Positions 33,158 through 42,404 of a DNA stretch of 55,600 nt are shown in pieces. Positions within the stretch are counted from its first letter, which is position 1. Each line of letters opens with the position of its first letter. The stretch is from Candidatus Omnitrophota bacterium (GTDB lineage Bacteria > Omnitrophota > Gorgyraeia > Duberdicusellales > 4484-171). The position numbers and the translations under genes are program-made. The stretch is taken from NCBI GenBank assembly GCA_014729775.1, contig WJJJ01000003.1:1-55600 (forward strand). Reading direction: 5' to 3'. The notes under the pieces were generated by a model. That model was not told the DNA's origin. It saw nothing but the letters and a program-made list of their open reading frames with translations, and did no database searches.

Positions 33158-35777
33158 GTTAAGAGAGAAATACCTGAAATATTTTCAGCGTAAGGGACAC
33201 GCGTTGTTCCCTTCCGATACGCTCGTTCCCGACGATCCCACGGTATTGTTTACTTCCGCGGGCATGAATCAGTTTAAGCCTTATTTTTTAGGCGAAAAGA
33301 AAGATGTTTCCCGGGCTGCGTCTTGCCAGAAATGTTTCCGTACCGGAGATTTGGAAGAAGTCGGCCGGACCCCTTTCCACCACACCTTTTTTGAAATGCT
33401 GGGGAATTTTTCTTTTGGCGATTATTTTAAGAGAGAGGCCATTGCCTATGCCTGGGAATTCTTGACCGCGGAATTAGAAATGAGTTCAGAGGACTTGTGG
33501 GTATCGGTCTACCGGGATGACGAGGCCGCGTACCGGATTTGGGTCGACGAGATCGGATTCCCGGAACATAAAATCGTCCGGCTGGATGAAGATAAGAACT
33601 TTTGGCCGGCAAACGCGCCAAGCGCGGGGCCGGACGGACCCTGCGGGCCCTGTTCGGAAATTTTCTACGATAAAGGAGCGGACGCGGGATGCCGGAAGAA
33701 AGAATGCGGTCCCGCGTGCGATTGCGGCAGATTCGTGGAAATATGGAATCTGGTTTTTACCGAATTCAACCGGTGCGGGGAGAACGATCTTCGTCCTCTC
33801 CCTCAAAAAAATATCGATACCGGAATGGGGCTGGAAAGGATGGCTTCAGTTCTTCAAAAGAAAGATTCGAATTTCGAAATAGACATCTTCGCGCCGCTGA
33901 TTTCGCATACGGAAGCCCAGCTGGGAGTGTCGCGGCGAGAGAGCGAATCGACTCTCCGGGCAGTTCGCTTGATCGCGGATCACGCGCGGGCCGCCGCTTT
34001 TTCCATCTGTGACGGAGTATATCCTTCCAACGAAGAGCGGGGTTATGTAGTGAGGAAAGTAATACGGAAAGCGGTATGGAGCGCGTATCTTTTAGGAAAA
34101 AAGGAGCCGTTCTTGTGTACGTTCATTGACCCTCTCGTCGCGACGATGGCCGGTGCCTATCCCGAATTAAAAGAAAAAAGTGAGATCCTGCGTAAAGTGA
34201 TCCGTACCGAAGAGGAGAAATTCTTCGAAACTCTGGAGGAAGGGAACGAACAATTTACGCAGATTGCCGAAAGAAAAAAGGCGCAGGGTTCGTCTGAAAT
34301 CGAAGCGGAAGAGGTATTTCGATTATACGATACGTACGGATTTCCTCTGGAACTTAGCGAACTCATGGCCGCCGGATACGGGTTAACGGTCGATCGCCCG
34401 GGATTTATGCGTTTATTGTCCCGGCAGAGGGAACAATCCCGCAAAAAGAGCATGTTTCAGGAAAGTATTTTTACGCAAGACCGGGAATTTTCGGCTCCGA
34501 GCGTATTCCGGGGCTATGAGGCGCTTACGCTTTCCGGACGGATATCACATGTGTTCACGGCAGGGGCCGAACAGGAACGCCCCTTGCGTCAGGGAGAGGA
34601 GGGACTGGTAATTCTTCCGCAGACACCCTTCTATCCCGAAGGCGGGGGGCAGTGCAGCGACCAGGGTCGGATCACTACCGGCGAAGGAGAGTTTCTGGTA
34701 GAGGCAGTGTATAAGGCGAAGGAGACGATTATTCATAAGGGACGGGTGGTTCAGGGGACTATCGCGCCGGCTGATTCCCAAGCCCGGGTTGATCCGGAGC
34801 GGAGGGCCGCGCTCAGCCGCGCCCATACCGCTACGCACATTTTGCAGTCCGTACTGCGGAAAGTACTTGGAGATCATGTGGTACAGCAGGGCTCGTACGT
34901 GGATGCGGACCGGTTTCGTTTTGATTTTACTCATTTTGCCGGGCTGTCCTATGATCAGTTGCAGCGGATTGAAGCCGAAGTGAACAGGAGAATCCTGCGG
35001 GCGGATCCGGTGAGGAAAGAAATTATGGATTTCAGTGAGGCGAAACGCCGCGGCGCGCTCGCCTTTTTTAAAGAAAAATACAGCGATTCGGTGCGCATGG
35101 TTTCCGTCGGGGAATTCAGCCGGGAATTGTGCGGCGGGACCCACCTGGATACTACTGCGCAGGTCGGAAGCTGTGCTTTGCTTTCGGAGTCGTCGATCAG
35201 CAGCGGCATTCGCCGCATCGAGGCGGCTACCGGATGGAAGGCGTATGAACATTTTCGGCAAAATCGGCAGGGCCTGGCGGAAATTGCCGTGCGTCTCAAG
35301 ACCGTGCCGGCACAGGTGCCGGAGGCCATCGAGAAATTACAGAGTGAATTGAAAAAGGCCCAGGATCTGTCGGCGGCGCGGGAAAAAGAGCTGATGCAGG
35401 CGCGAATTGATACCGTGCGCGCCGAGACTGAACCGTCTTCCGGGATCCGTTTTTTAGCGCACGTGATGGAAAACCCGGACCGGACGGCGTTATTCAACGC
35501 CGCCGACGCGCTTAAAGAATCGATCGGTTCCGTGTTCCTGTTCCTGTATGCGCCGTCGCAAAAGAAGCCGCTTTTTTTATGCACGGCGACCGATGATTTA
35601 CTGAACGCGGGGCTTTCGATGCGTGATTTTCTGCAGAAGACCCGCGCCGAACTCCAGCTCAAAGGGGGCGGCAACGACAGGATCGTGCAGGGAGTAGTCG
35701 GCGCGTCCGGCGAAGGGTATATTGAAAAGGTGCGTGCGCAGATGAAGCGGTTTCTGACACGGAAGGAAGGGGTATGA
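33144..35777 (+). CDS. alaS: Alanyl-tRNA synthetase
   Basis: It charges tRNA-Ala and edits misactivated serine and glycine. The class II catalytic part carries RTGDLEEVGRTPFHHTFFEM then LGNFSFGDYFK, and DTGMGLERMASVLQ. The editing domain has the zinc-binding HTATHIL and CGGTHLD histidine and cysteine motifs, and a C-Ala region ends the chain with KGGGNDRIVQGV. Length 877 is normal. Its stop overlaps the hisD start. Confidence 0.97.
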   Translation: MNTNELREKYLKYFQRKGHALFPSDTLVPDDPTVLFTSAGMNQFKPYFLGEKKDVSRAASCQKCFRTGDLEEVGRTPFHHTFFEMLGNFSFGDYFKREAIAYAWEFLTAELEMSSEDLWVSVYRDDEAAYRIWVDEIGFPEHKIVRLDEDKNFWPANAPSAGPDGPCGPCSEIFYDKGADAGCRKKECGPACDCGRFVEIWNLVFTEFNRCGENDLRPLPQKNIDTGMGLERMASVLQKKDSNFEIDIFAPLISHTEAQLGVSRRESESTLRAVRLIADHARAAAFSICDGVYPSNEERGYVVRKVIRKAVWSAYLLGKKEPFLCTFIDPLVATMAGAYPELKEKSEILRKVIRTEEEKFFETLEEGNEQFTQIAERKKAQGSSEIEAEEVFRLYDTYGFPLELSELMAAGYGLTVDRPGFMRLLSRQREQSRKKSMFQESIFTQDREFSAPSVFRGYEALTLSGRISHVFTAGAEQERPLRQGEEGLVILPQTPFYPEGGGQCSDQGRITTGEGEFLVEAVYKAKETIIHKGRVVQGTIAPADSQARVDPERRAALSRAHTATHILQSVLRKVLGDHVVQQGSYVDADRFRFDFTHFAGLSYDQLQRIEAEVNRRILRADPVRKEIMDFSEAKRRGALAFFKEKYSDSVRMVSVGEFSRELCGGTHLDTTAQVGSCALLSESSISSGIRRIEAATGWKAYEHFRQNRQGLAEIAVRLKTVPAQVPEAIEKLQSELKKAQDLSAAREKELMQARIDTVRAETEPSSGIRFLAHVMENPDRTALFNAADALKESIGSVFLFLYAPSQKKPLFLCTATDDLLNAGLSMRDFLQKTRAELQLKGGGNDRIVQGVVGASGEGYIEKVRAQMKRFLTRKEGV

Positions 35778-36997
35778 TGAGGGTTGCGCGGAACCTCGAA
35801 AATCTGGAAAAGCTGCTGTTGAAGTCCCGGATACGGAAGAACGCCGTTCCCGATAAAACCGCGCGGATTATCAAAGGGGTAAGGGAACGGGGCGATGAAG
35901 CGCTGACCGAATTCAGCCGGAAATATGATAAAGTGAAATTGCTGCCGAAGGAGTTCAAAGTCAGCGAATCGGAAATCAGCGCGGCGTTTAATGAACTTGA
36001 TTCAGGATTGATCGCGGCTTTTAAATGCGCCATTGAGAATATCACGGCGTTTTACAAACCTCAGGTGCCCCGTCAGCACCGGATCAAAGGGAAGAACGGC
36101 CAGGTGATGATCAGCAGGTATGTTCCTCTGGAACGGATCGGCGTCTATGTGCCCGCGGGCTCCGCTCCTCTGGTATCGAGCGTATACATGAGCGTGCTGC
36201 CCGCTCTGGTTGCGGGGGTGAAAGAGATCGTGCTTGTTTCGCCGCCGGGAAAAGACAAGCGGGTCAATCCGTTCATCCTGGCGATGGCCTCTCTGCTGAA
36301 AATAAAATCCATTTACCGCGTCGGCGGCGCGCAGGCGGTCGCCGCGCTGGCTTACGGTACCAAGACTATTCCCAAAGTGGACAAAATCGTCGGCCCCGGG
36401 AATGATTTCGTCACGGAGGCGAAACGGCAGCTGTTCGGGACCGTCGATATCGATATGCTGGCGGGTCCTTCGGAAGTGGTTGTGCTCGCGGGGAAAGACG
36501 CGAATATCGACTACATCACCGCCGATCTGGAATCGCAAATGGAACACGTCAACGGTGTAGGAATCGTGGTGACCAATTCGCGCCGGATTATCCGCGAACT
36601 TCGCAATAAAAAAATTACCGGACTCGCGTTGAGGGTAAAAACGCTCGACCAGGCCTGCGAAGCGGTTAACCGGATCGCGCCGGAACATTTGGAAATTCTG
36701 ACCAGGAAACCGGCCAGTTTATTGAAAAAGATCAAGAATGCCGGGGCGGTTTTTCTCGGCGAATACACTCCTGTAGCACTGGGAGATTATATCGCGGGAC
36801 CCAGTCACGTACTGCCCACGGGCGGTACCGCGCGGTTTTTTTCGTCACTTTCGGTGCGGGAGTTTATGAAGGAAATGCACGTGGTGCAGTATACCAAAAA
36901 AGCGCTCTCGGAAGAGGCCCAGATTCTGGAAACGATCGCGTCGCTGGAGGGTATGACAAAGCACATCGAGAGCGTAAAAAAACGCCTGTCGGCCTGA
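35774..36997 (+). CDS. hisD: Histidinol dehydrogenase
   Basis: It performs the last two oxidations of histidine synthesis. Conserved blocks are [80 protein letters not shown] and the active-site [19 protein letters not shown]. Length 407 is slightly short of the usual 430 but complete. ATGATG at the start overlaps the alaS stop. It opens a hisD-hisB-hisH-hisA run. Confidence 0.96.
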   Translation: MMRVARNLENLEKLLLKSRIRKNAVPDKTARIIKGVRERGDEALTEFSRKYDKVKLLPKEFKVSESEISAAFNELDSGLIAAFKCAIENITAFYKPQVPRQHRIKGKNGQVMISRYVPLERIGVYVPAGSAPLVSSVYMSVLPALVAGVKEIVLVSPPGKDKRVNPFILAMASLLKIKSIYRVGGAQAVAALAYGTKTIPKVDKIVGPGNDFVTEAKRQLFGTVDIDMLAGPSEVVVLAGKDANIDYITADLESQMEHVNGVGIVVTNSRRIIRELRNKKITGLALRVKTLDQACEAVNRIAPEHLEILTRKPASLLKKIKNAGAVFLGEYTPVALGDYIAGPSHVLPTGGTARFFSSLSVREFMKEMHVVQYTKKALSEEAQILETIASLEGMTKHIESVKKRLSA

Positions 36998-37008
36998 TTG
37001 GAGGAAAA

Positions 37009-37626
37009 ATGCGCCAAGTACACATTACACGTAACACGAACGAAGTGAAAATCAGCGGCAAACTGGCGATCGACGGTTCCGGCGAGGCACGCGTTTCGAC
37101 CGGAATCGAACCGCTGAACCATCTATTGACCTTGTGGGCGTTCCATGGATTTTTTGACCTGGAACTGGAGGCCCGGGGAGATTTACAGCACCACCTTATC
37201 GAAGACATAGGGATCGCGTTGGGCAAGGCCTTTGCCCGGGCGCTGGGCGAAAAAGAGGGGATTCGCCGCTACGGTTCGTTCTCTCTGGTGATGGATGAGG
37301 TGGTCGTCGAGGTCAACATCGACATCAGCGGACGGCCTGTGTTGCACGGCGGAGTGATTGCCGAGCAGAAAGAAGAAATCATGAGAGTGCTTGAGCAGGA
37401 AAAGTTCGATGATACGTCGTTTACGTTCACGCATATACAGGAATTTCTGCACGGGTTTGTACAGCATGCCGGCCTGAGCGTGGTGTACGTAGTGAAATCC
37501 GGGCCGGGTGATTTGCACCATCTGCTGGAGGCGTTATGTAAAGCGATGGGGAAGGCGCTGGATGAAGCCACTCAGATCGATCCCCGGCGCAAAGGCGTTC
37601 CCTCGACCAAGGGCATCATCGACTAG
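37009..37626 (+). CDS. hisB: Imidazoleglycerol-phosphate dehydratase
   Basis: The histidine-rich metal motifs are present: NHLLTLWAFHGFFDLELEA (usually LDHML..), HHLIEDIGIALGKAF and HHLLEALCKAMGKAL, and the family's ending PSTKG. Some usual residues differ, for example Asn for Asp beside the first His, and a shorter turn before HHLIED. Length 205 and position after hisD support the call. It is monofunctional, with no HAD phosphatase domain. Confidence 0.9.
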   Translation: MRQVHITRNTNEVKISGKLAIDGSGEARVSTGIEPLNHLLTLWAFHGFFDLELEARGDLQHHLIEDIGIALGKAFARALGEKEGIRRYGSFSLVMDEVVVEVNIDISGRPVLHGGVIAEQKEEIMRVLEQEKFDDTSFTFTHIQEFLHGFVQHAGLSVVYVVKSGPGDLHHLLEALCKAMGKALDEATQIDPRRKGVPSTKGIID

Positions 37627-37656
37627 GCAGAATAAAATACTGGATTCTTGATCCTT

Positions 37657-37670
37657 GGTGCCGGAGCACC
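37657..37670 (+). other. Small hairpin between hisB and hisH
   Basis: GGTGC-CGGA-GCACC, a 5-bp stem with a tetraloop, lies in the 116-nt gap that breaks the otherwise tight his run. No T-run follows. Function unknown. Confidence 0.35.
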
Positions 37671-37742
37671 GTCACAAAAAATGAAATTAATTCCATGCAT
37701 CGGGCGCCCACAACCGGTGATCGGGACAAAGGAGTTTACCGA

Positions 37743-38366
37743 GTGATCGTCATTATCGACTGCGGGATGGGAAACTTGCATAGCGTGCAGAACGCGGTTC
37801 TGCATCTTGGTGGACAGGCTGAAATTACGGATTCGGCCGAGAGGATACTCGGCGCCGAAAGCGTCATCTTTCCCGGTCAGGCGCATTTCGGAAAAGCGGT
37901 GAAAGAACTGCACCGCAGGGGCCTGTTTTCCTGCGTGAAGGAAAAGATCTCGCAAAAGGTCCCGTTCCTCGGGATTTGCATGGGAATGCAGTTGTTGATG
38001 GAAGAGAGCGAAGAGGCACCCGGCCAGAAGGCGCTTGGGGTCATCCCGGGAAGAGTAAAGAGATTCGCGCGCGGCGTGCTTGTTCCTCATATCGGATGGA
38101 ATCAGCTTAAGCTCATCAATCGCCCTCACGGCCTTTTTCAGGGGGTGAAACAGGGTACCCATTTTTATTTCGCTCATTCTTATTACTGTGTCCCGGCAGA
38201 TGACGGATTCGTGGCCGGAGTGACCGCCTACGGCGCCGAATTCGCTTCTTCGGTAAAAAAAGACAACGTGTGGGGAGTGCAGTTCCATCCGGAAAAAAGC
38301 CAGGATGCCGGCTTGCGGATATTGAAGAATTTTCTCGCGTTTACCAAAGCGGAGGGTGGCCGGTGA
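37743..38366 (+). CDS. hisH: Imidazole glycerol phosphate synthase, glutaminase subunit HisH
   Basis: It supplies ammonia from glutamine to HisF. The glutaminase triad is visible: nucleophile Cys in FLGICMGMQLLMEES, and His and Glu in WGVQFHPEKSQ; VIFPGQAHFG provides the oxyanion region. I start at the GTG that follows AAAGGAG by 8 nt, giving 207 residues and the usual VIIDCGMGNLHSV opening. A longer frame upstream lacks a ribosome site. The stop overlaps the hisA GTG. Confidence 0.95.
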   Translation: MIVIIDCGMGNLHSVQNAVLHLGGQAEITDSAERILGAESVIFPGQAHFGKAVKELHRRGLFSCVKEKISQKVPFLGICMGMQLLMEESEEAPGQKALGVIPGRVKRFARGVLVPHIGWNQLKLINRPHGLFQGVKQGTHFYFAHSYYCVPADDGFVAGVTAYGAEFASSVKKDNVWGVQFHPEKSQDAGLRILKNFLAFTKAEGGR

Positions 38367-39076
38367 ATCTCATTCCCGCAATAGATGTGCTGGACGGGAA
38401 AGTCGTTCGTTTATTCAAAGGTGATCCTTCTCGTTCGAAGGTGTACAGCGATGATCCGGTGCGAACCGCCGTTGAATGGGCGCGCCGCGGCGCGCCGCTG
38501 CTCCATGTGGTGGACCTTTCGGCGGCACTGGGCAGGGGGGAGAATACCCCGCTTGTCCGGTCTCTTTCCGAAACGGTGTCCTGCCCGGTTCAGACCGGCG
38601 GCGGAATTCGTTCGAAGGCACGTGCTCGCCTGCTGCTGGAAGGCGGGATCGCCCGGGTGATCGTCGGGACCAAGAGCCTTGACCGGCAATTCCTCTCCGA
38701 ATTAGTGGAAGAGTTCGGCCCGGACAGGATCGGAGTAGGGATCGACGTGCGCGGGGGACAGGTTGCGGTGAAGGGCTGGACGGAAGATAGCGGAATGGAC
38801 GCGGAACGGTTTCTGGAGACGGTTGCCCAAGCCGGCATCCAGTGGGTGGTGTATACCGATATTTCCCGCGACGGAACTCTCCAGGGGCCGGACATCGAAA
38901 AAGTCTCCGCGCTGCGGCGTTTTTCGCAGATGAAGCTCATATTTTCAGGGGGAATATCCTCTTCCCGGGATCTTGAAATCCTTTCCCGGGACGCGCCTTT
39001 TTTGTGGGGCGTGATTGCGGGCAAAGCGCTGTATGAACGGACGATCGATCCCGAAAAGATGAAATTTTTGTATTGA
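38363..39076 (+). CDS. hisA: ProFAR isomerase HisA
   Basis: A TIM-barrel isomerase of histidine synthesis. NLIPAIDVLDGKVVRLFKGD carries the first catalytic Asp and phosphate site. VQTGGGIRS, RVIVGTKSL, VYTDISRDGTLQGP (second Asp) and FSGGIS follow in order. Length 237. The start is a GTG overlapping the hisH stop. The usual partner hisF does not follow; rplM comes next with its own promoter. Confidence 0.95.
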   Translation: MNLIPAIDVLDGKVVRLFKGDPSRSKVYSDDPVRTAVEWARRGAPLLHVVDLSAALGRGENTPLVRSLSETVSCPVQTGGGIRSKARARLLLEGGIARVIVGTKSLDRQFLSELVEEFGPDRIGVGIDVRGGQVAVKGWTEDSGMDAERFLETVAQAGIQWVVYTDISRDGTLQGPDIEKVSALRRFSQMKLIFSGGISSSRDLEILSRDAPFLWGVIAGKALYERTIDPEKMKFLY

Positions 39077-39100
39077 CAACCGCGCTAATTATGATATAAA
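39073..39100 (+). promoter_or_regulatory. Promoter of rplM-rpsI
   Basis: TTGACA overlaps the hisA stop, followed by a 16-bp spacer and the extended -10 TGATATAAA (39092-39100). The leader is short, about 17 nt, with GGAGAG before the ATG. Confidence 0.8.
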
Positions 39101-39123
39101 AGGACTTTATCCGGAGAGAGCGT

Positions 39124-39549
39124 ATGAAGAAAACAAGATTTTTTAACTCGGAGGAGCGGAAATGGGTGGTGATCGACGCCAGGGATAAAGTCCTGGGACG
39201 TCTTTCCTGCCAGATCGCGCGTATCCTCCAGGGGAAGAATAAACCGACCTACACGCCGAATTTCCTCTGCGGGGACAAGGTGATCGTGATCAACGCTGAT
39301 CATATCCGGGTCACCGGCAACAAAGCGCAGCAGAAAGTGTACGATAAATACAGCGGATATCCCAGCGGCCGCAAGGAAATCACGTATCAGCGGCTGGCGG
39401 AGAAAAATCCCACAAAGGTGCTTTATTTGGCGGTAAAGAGGATGCTGCCGAAGAACTGGCTCGGAAAAAGAATGGCGCGGTCGTTGAAGATTTATCCAGG
39501 CCAGACCCATCTTCATGAAGCGCAAAAGCCCGAAAACATAGAGGTGTAG
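39124..39549 (+). CDS. rplM: 50S ribosomal protein L13
   Basis: It carries the L13 core WVVIDARDKVLGRLSCQIAR, GDKVIVINADHIRVTGNK, and VYDKYSGYPSGRKE, with the LPKNWLGKRMARSLKIYPG end. Length 141 is normal. It is paired with rpsI, as in most bacteria, two bases apart. Confidence 0.97.
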   Translation: MKKTRFFNSEERKWVVIDARDKVLGRLSCQIARILQGKNKPTYTPNFLCGDKVIVINADHIRVTGNKAQQKVYDKYSGYPSGRKEITYQRLAEKNPTKVLYLAVKRMLPKNWLGKRMARSLKIYPGQTHLHEAQKPENIEV

Positions 39550-39551
39550 CA

Positions 39552-39947
39552 ATGAGCCCGAAACAAACATATACCGCAACCGGAAGAAGAAAAGAAGCCG
39601 TCGCCCGCGTAAGAATGATCGCAGAAGGGCAGGGCAGGATCGTCATCAACGGGAAGACGCACGAGCAATTCTTCTGTACGATCGATCAGAGAAGACAGGT
39701 CGAACATCCTTTCGAAGTGCTCGAGCAGAAAAACGTCGATGTATACGCGAAGGTGAACGGAGGCGGGCATTCAGGCCAGGCCGGCGCAGTAGGATTGGGC
39801 ATTGCCCGTTGCCTGGTGCAGATGGATGAATCGCTTCGTAGTGCGTTGCGGAAAGAAGATCTGCTCACCCGCGATCCCCGCGCCAAAGAACGGAAGAAAT
39901 ACGGGCGTAAAGGCGCGCGACGCCGGTTTCAGTGGACCAAACGGTAA
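39552..39947 (+). CDS. rpsI: 30S ribosomal protein S9
   Basis: The family core is complete: YTATGRRKEAVARVRMIAEG, VKVNGGGHSGQAGAVGLGIA, and the basic tail KYGRKGARRRFQWTKR that reaches the P-site tRNA (SKR in most species, TKR here). Length 131. No intrinsic terminator is evident in the 168 bases that follow. Confidence 0.97.
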   Translation: MSPKQTYTATGRRKEAVARVRMIAEGQGRIVINGKTHEQFFCTIDQRRQVEHPFEVLEQKNVDVYAKVNGGGHSGQAGAVGLGIARCLVQMDESLRSALRKEDLLTRDPRAKERKKYGRKGARRRFQWTKR

Positions 39948-40056
39948 AGCGCCGCTATTCGCGCCGGAAGTAGGTCTTTTTCCATTCCTTTCTTCTCTTC
40001 ATTTTTTTGCCGCACAAGACCGCAAATTCACTTGTTTGTCGGATACGCAAAATTGC

Positions 40057-40085
40057 TTGACAAGTCCCGGCTGATGAGTTAATGT
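40057..40085 (+). promoter_or_regulatory. Possible promoter of ribBA
   Basis: TTGACA, a 17-bp spacer and a poor -10 TAATGT. The leader of about 25 nt has GGGGGAA before the ATG. It is too short for an FMN riboswitch, whose conserved elements are also absent. Confidence 0.45.
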
Positions 40086-40115
40086 AATCTACCGTTTTTT
40101 ACGGGGGAATATGGT

Positions 40116-41303
40116 ATGTTCAGTTCTATTGAAGATATCCTTGCCGATGTAGCCCGCGGGAAACCGGTCATCGTCGTCGACGACGAAAACCGGGAGAACG
40201 AAGGGGACCTTGTGGTCGCCGCCCAGCACGCCACTCCGCAGATAATAAATTTCATGATCACGCAGGCCAGAGGGCTGGTGTGCGTGCCGTTGACCAAAGA
40301 ACGGATAGAAACACTCCATTTATACCCGATGCATACCCGCGACGACCAGGATCCGTTCCGGACCGCATGGCGTATCTCGGTGGACGCGGCAACCGGCGTA
40401 ACCACGGGAATTTCCGCATACGACCGGGCACGCACGATTTCAGTGCTTATCGATCCCGCCTGTGCACCGAACGATCTTACCCGTCCCGGACATCTTTTCC
40501 CCTTACAGGCGCAGGAAGGAGGAGTACTGGTCCGCGCCGGGCATACCGAAGCGGCGGTTGATCTGGCTCGTCTGTCCGGATGCGCGCCGGCGGGAGTGAT
40601 CTGTGAAATTATCAATGAAGACGGGACCATGGCCCGGATTCCCGACCTGTTGGAGTTCAGTACCCGTCATAAGTTGCGGATGTGCACGATCGCGTCGCTC
40701 ATCGAATACCGGCGCAAAAAAGAAAAATTGATCCGGAAGCTGGAAAAGGTCGCCCTGCCCACTGAGTACGGTGATTTTCAGCTCCATCTTTATGAATCGC
40801 TTACCGACGGCAGGCATCACGCGGCGTTGGTGAACGGAGAGATTTCCCGGCGGCCGGTATATGTCCGGGTTCATTCTGAATGTCTGACCGGGGACGTGTT
40901 CTTTTCCCGGCGCTGCGATTGCGGTCTCCAGCTGCAGACGGCCTTGGAGATCATCGGGAAAAACGGCGGCGTGGTGTTATACATGCGTCAGGAGGGGCGC
41001 GGGATCGGTTTGGAAAAAAAGATGAAAGCGTACCGTCTGCAGGAGCAGGGCGTCGATACGGTAGAGGCCAACCGCATACTCGGATTCGCTCCCGACCTGC
41101 GTGATTACGGAATCGGCGCCCAAATGCTGGTGGACTTAGGCGTCAAGAAAATCCGGCTTCTCACCAACAATCCCAAAAAGATTATCGGCCTGGAAGGGTA
41201 CGGGCTGGAAATTGTGGAACGGATCGGGGTAAAAATGAAGCAGTCGAAAAACAACCGCCGTTATCTGGAGACAAAAAAAACAAAAATGGACCATATGCTG
41301 TAG
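40116..41303 (+). CDS. ribBA: Bifunctional DHBP synthase/GTP cyclohydrolase II
   Basis: It makes both riboflavin precursors. The N-terminal half is RibB: VIVVDDENRENEGDLVVAAQ (metal-binding acidic cluster), DAATGVTTGISAYDR and GHTEAAVDLARLSG. The C-terminal half is RibA: VRVHSECLTGDVFFSRRCDC with the three zinc cysteines, YMRQEGRGIGL, and LLTNNPKKI. Length 395 is typical. ribH follows after a 133-nt structured gap, and ribD lies 1.9 kb downstream. Confidence 0.96.
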   Translation: MFSSIEDILADVARGKPVIVVDDENRENEGDLVVAAQHATPQIINFMITQARGLVCVPLTKERIETLHLYPMHTRDDQDPFRTAWRISVDAATGVTTGISAYDRARTISVLIDPACAPNDLTRPGHLFPLQAQEGGVLVRAGHTEAAVDLARLSGCAPAGVICEIINEDGTMARIPDLLEFSTRHKLRMCTIASLIEYRRKKEKLIRKLEKVALPTEYGDFQLHLYESLTDGRHHAALVNGEISRRPVYVRVHSECLTGDVFFSRRCDCGLQLQTALEIIGKNGGVVLYMRQEGRGIGLEKKMKAYRLQEQGVDTVEANRILGFAPDLRDYGIGAQMLVDLGVKKIRLLTNNPKKIIGLEGYGLEIVERIGVKMKQSKNNRRYLETKKTKMDHML

Positions 41304-41352
41304 AAATAGGAATTGAGAAGAGGCGAAAAAGCACGGAGGCAGAGAGAGAACC

Positions 41353-41415
41353 TTCTTGTCCGATCCGCGAAGACGGACAAGAATGCCTGGAGAGAAAAAG
41401 GATCACGCGTCCAGG
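41353..41415 (+). promoter_or_regulatory. Two stem-loops in the ribBA-ribH gap
   Basis: TTCTTGTCCG (41353-41362) and CGGACAAGAA (41374-41383) form a perfect 10-bp stem with an 11-nt loop. A second stem, CCTGGA (41386-41391) with TCCAGG (41410-41415), follows and ends 12 nt before the ribosome site. They could set relative expression of ribBA and ribH or be a processing site. Confidence 0.5.
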
Positions 41416-41436
41416 ATCCAGGAAAAGGAGGAAGGA

Positions 41437-41895
41437 ATGAGAGAGCTGAAAGGGACCTTTTCGGGGCAGGGAAAAAAGATCGCGATCGTCGTTTCCCGTT
41501 TCAACGAATTTATCAGTAAAGAGCTGCTCCAGGGGTGTGTCGATACCTTGCAAAAATCCGGAGTAACGGAAGAGCACATCACCGTGATCTGGGCGCCGGG
41601 TGCCTATGAGATCCCGCAGGTATTGAGCCGAATGGATACGGCACAATGGGACGCGATCATCACACTGGGCGCGGTGATCCGGGGAGAAACGCCCCATTTT
41701 GATTATATTGCCGCGGAAGTAGCCAAAGGCGTCGCCTCTCTCGCATTGGCCCGCAAGGTTCCCGTAATATTCGGAATCCTTACTTCCGATACCGTCGAAC
41801 AAGCGATTGAGCGGTCCGGGACAAAACAGGGCAATAAAGGAAGAGACGCGGCGCTCGCGGCGCTGGAAATGGCTGCGCTTTACGGTCAGTTGTAG
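41437..41895 (+). CDS. ribH: 6,7-dimethyl-8-ribityllumazine synthase
   Basis: It joins the two riboflavin precursors. IAIVVSRFNEFISKELLQGC, VIWAPGAYEIPQVL, GAVIRGETPHFDYIAAEVAKG and PVIFGILTSDTVEQAIERSG are the family blocks, and length 152 fits. AAAGGAGGAAGG before the ATG fixes the start. An upstream in-frame extension runs through the hairpins and is not coding in character. Confidence 0.96.
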   Translation: MRELKGTFSGQGKKIAIVVSRFNEFISKELLQGCVDTLQKSGVTEEHITVIWAPGAYEIPQVLSRMDTAQWDAIITLGAVIRGETPHFDYIAAEVAKGVASLALARKVPVIFGILTSDTVEQAIERSGTKQGNKGRDAALAALEMAALYGQL

Positions 41896-41900
41896 GAAAC

Positions 41901-41917
41901 CTCCGCATTCGGCGGAG
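41901..41917 (+). other. Hairpin between ribH and nusB
   Basis: CTCCGC-ATTCG-GCGGAG is a perfect 6-bp stem with a 5-nt loop, 5 nt after the ribH stop. No T-run follows. Confidence 0.4.
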
Positions 41918-41942
41918 AATCACGTGGAAATCACATAGATAC

Positions 41943-42377
41943 ATGCGCGCACGTTCGAAAGCACGAGAATTCACTTTGGTAGTTCTCTATCAGAAGGAAA
42001 TTACCCACGCTCCGGTCGAAACGCTGTTGTCCTCCCTCATTGAATCCGATCCCCAGCCGCGGGAAGTAATTGAGTTCGCCCGTTTTCTGCTCACGGGACT
42101 TTCCGGACGCGAAGCAGTCATTGATCAGCTGATAAAAAAACACGTGAAAAACTGGGAAATAGAACGCATGGCCATTATTGACAGGAACATTCTTCGGGTC
42201 GGATGCTATGAGCTGCTGTTTTTGGATGAGATTCCGCCCAAGGTGTCCATCAATGAGGCCATTGAACTGGCCAAGAAGTACGGCGATATGGATTCCCCGC
42301 GTTTTGTGAACGGGATTCTCGATAAAATATACAAGACGGAAACCGAGAAACAGGATTCGGAACCGGTATCCGAATAG
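41943..42377 (+). CDS. nusB: Transcription antitermination factor NusB
   Basis: A small all-helical RNA-binding protein that acts with NusE (S10) on boxA of rRNA operons. ARSKAREFTLVVLYQKE, NWEIERMAIIDRNILRVGCYELLF and IPPKVSINEAIELAKKYGD are diagnostic. Length 144. ribH-nusB adjacency is common in bacteria. Confidence 0.95.
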   Translation: MRARSKAREFTLVVLYQKEITHAPVETLLSSLIESDPQPREVIEFARFLLTGLSGREAVIDQLIKKHVKNWEIERMAIIDRNILRVGCYELLFLDEIPPKVSINEAIELAKKYGDMDSPRFVNGILDKIYKTETEKQDSEPVSE

Positions 42378-42404
42378 TTTTTCGCACGAACGAGCCAGGC
42401 AGTA

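Noticed and set aside
39948-40115. FMN riboswitch before ribBA
   Set aside because: The predicted leader is about 25 nt and the conserved riboswitch segments are missing.
28019-41420. Dispersed intergenic repeat containing GATCCTGGAT-like words (28040, 37640, 41410)
   Set aside because: The three stretches share only short words in different orders; I cannot align them into one repeat by eye.
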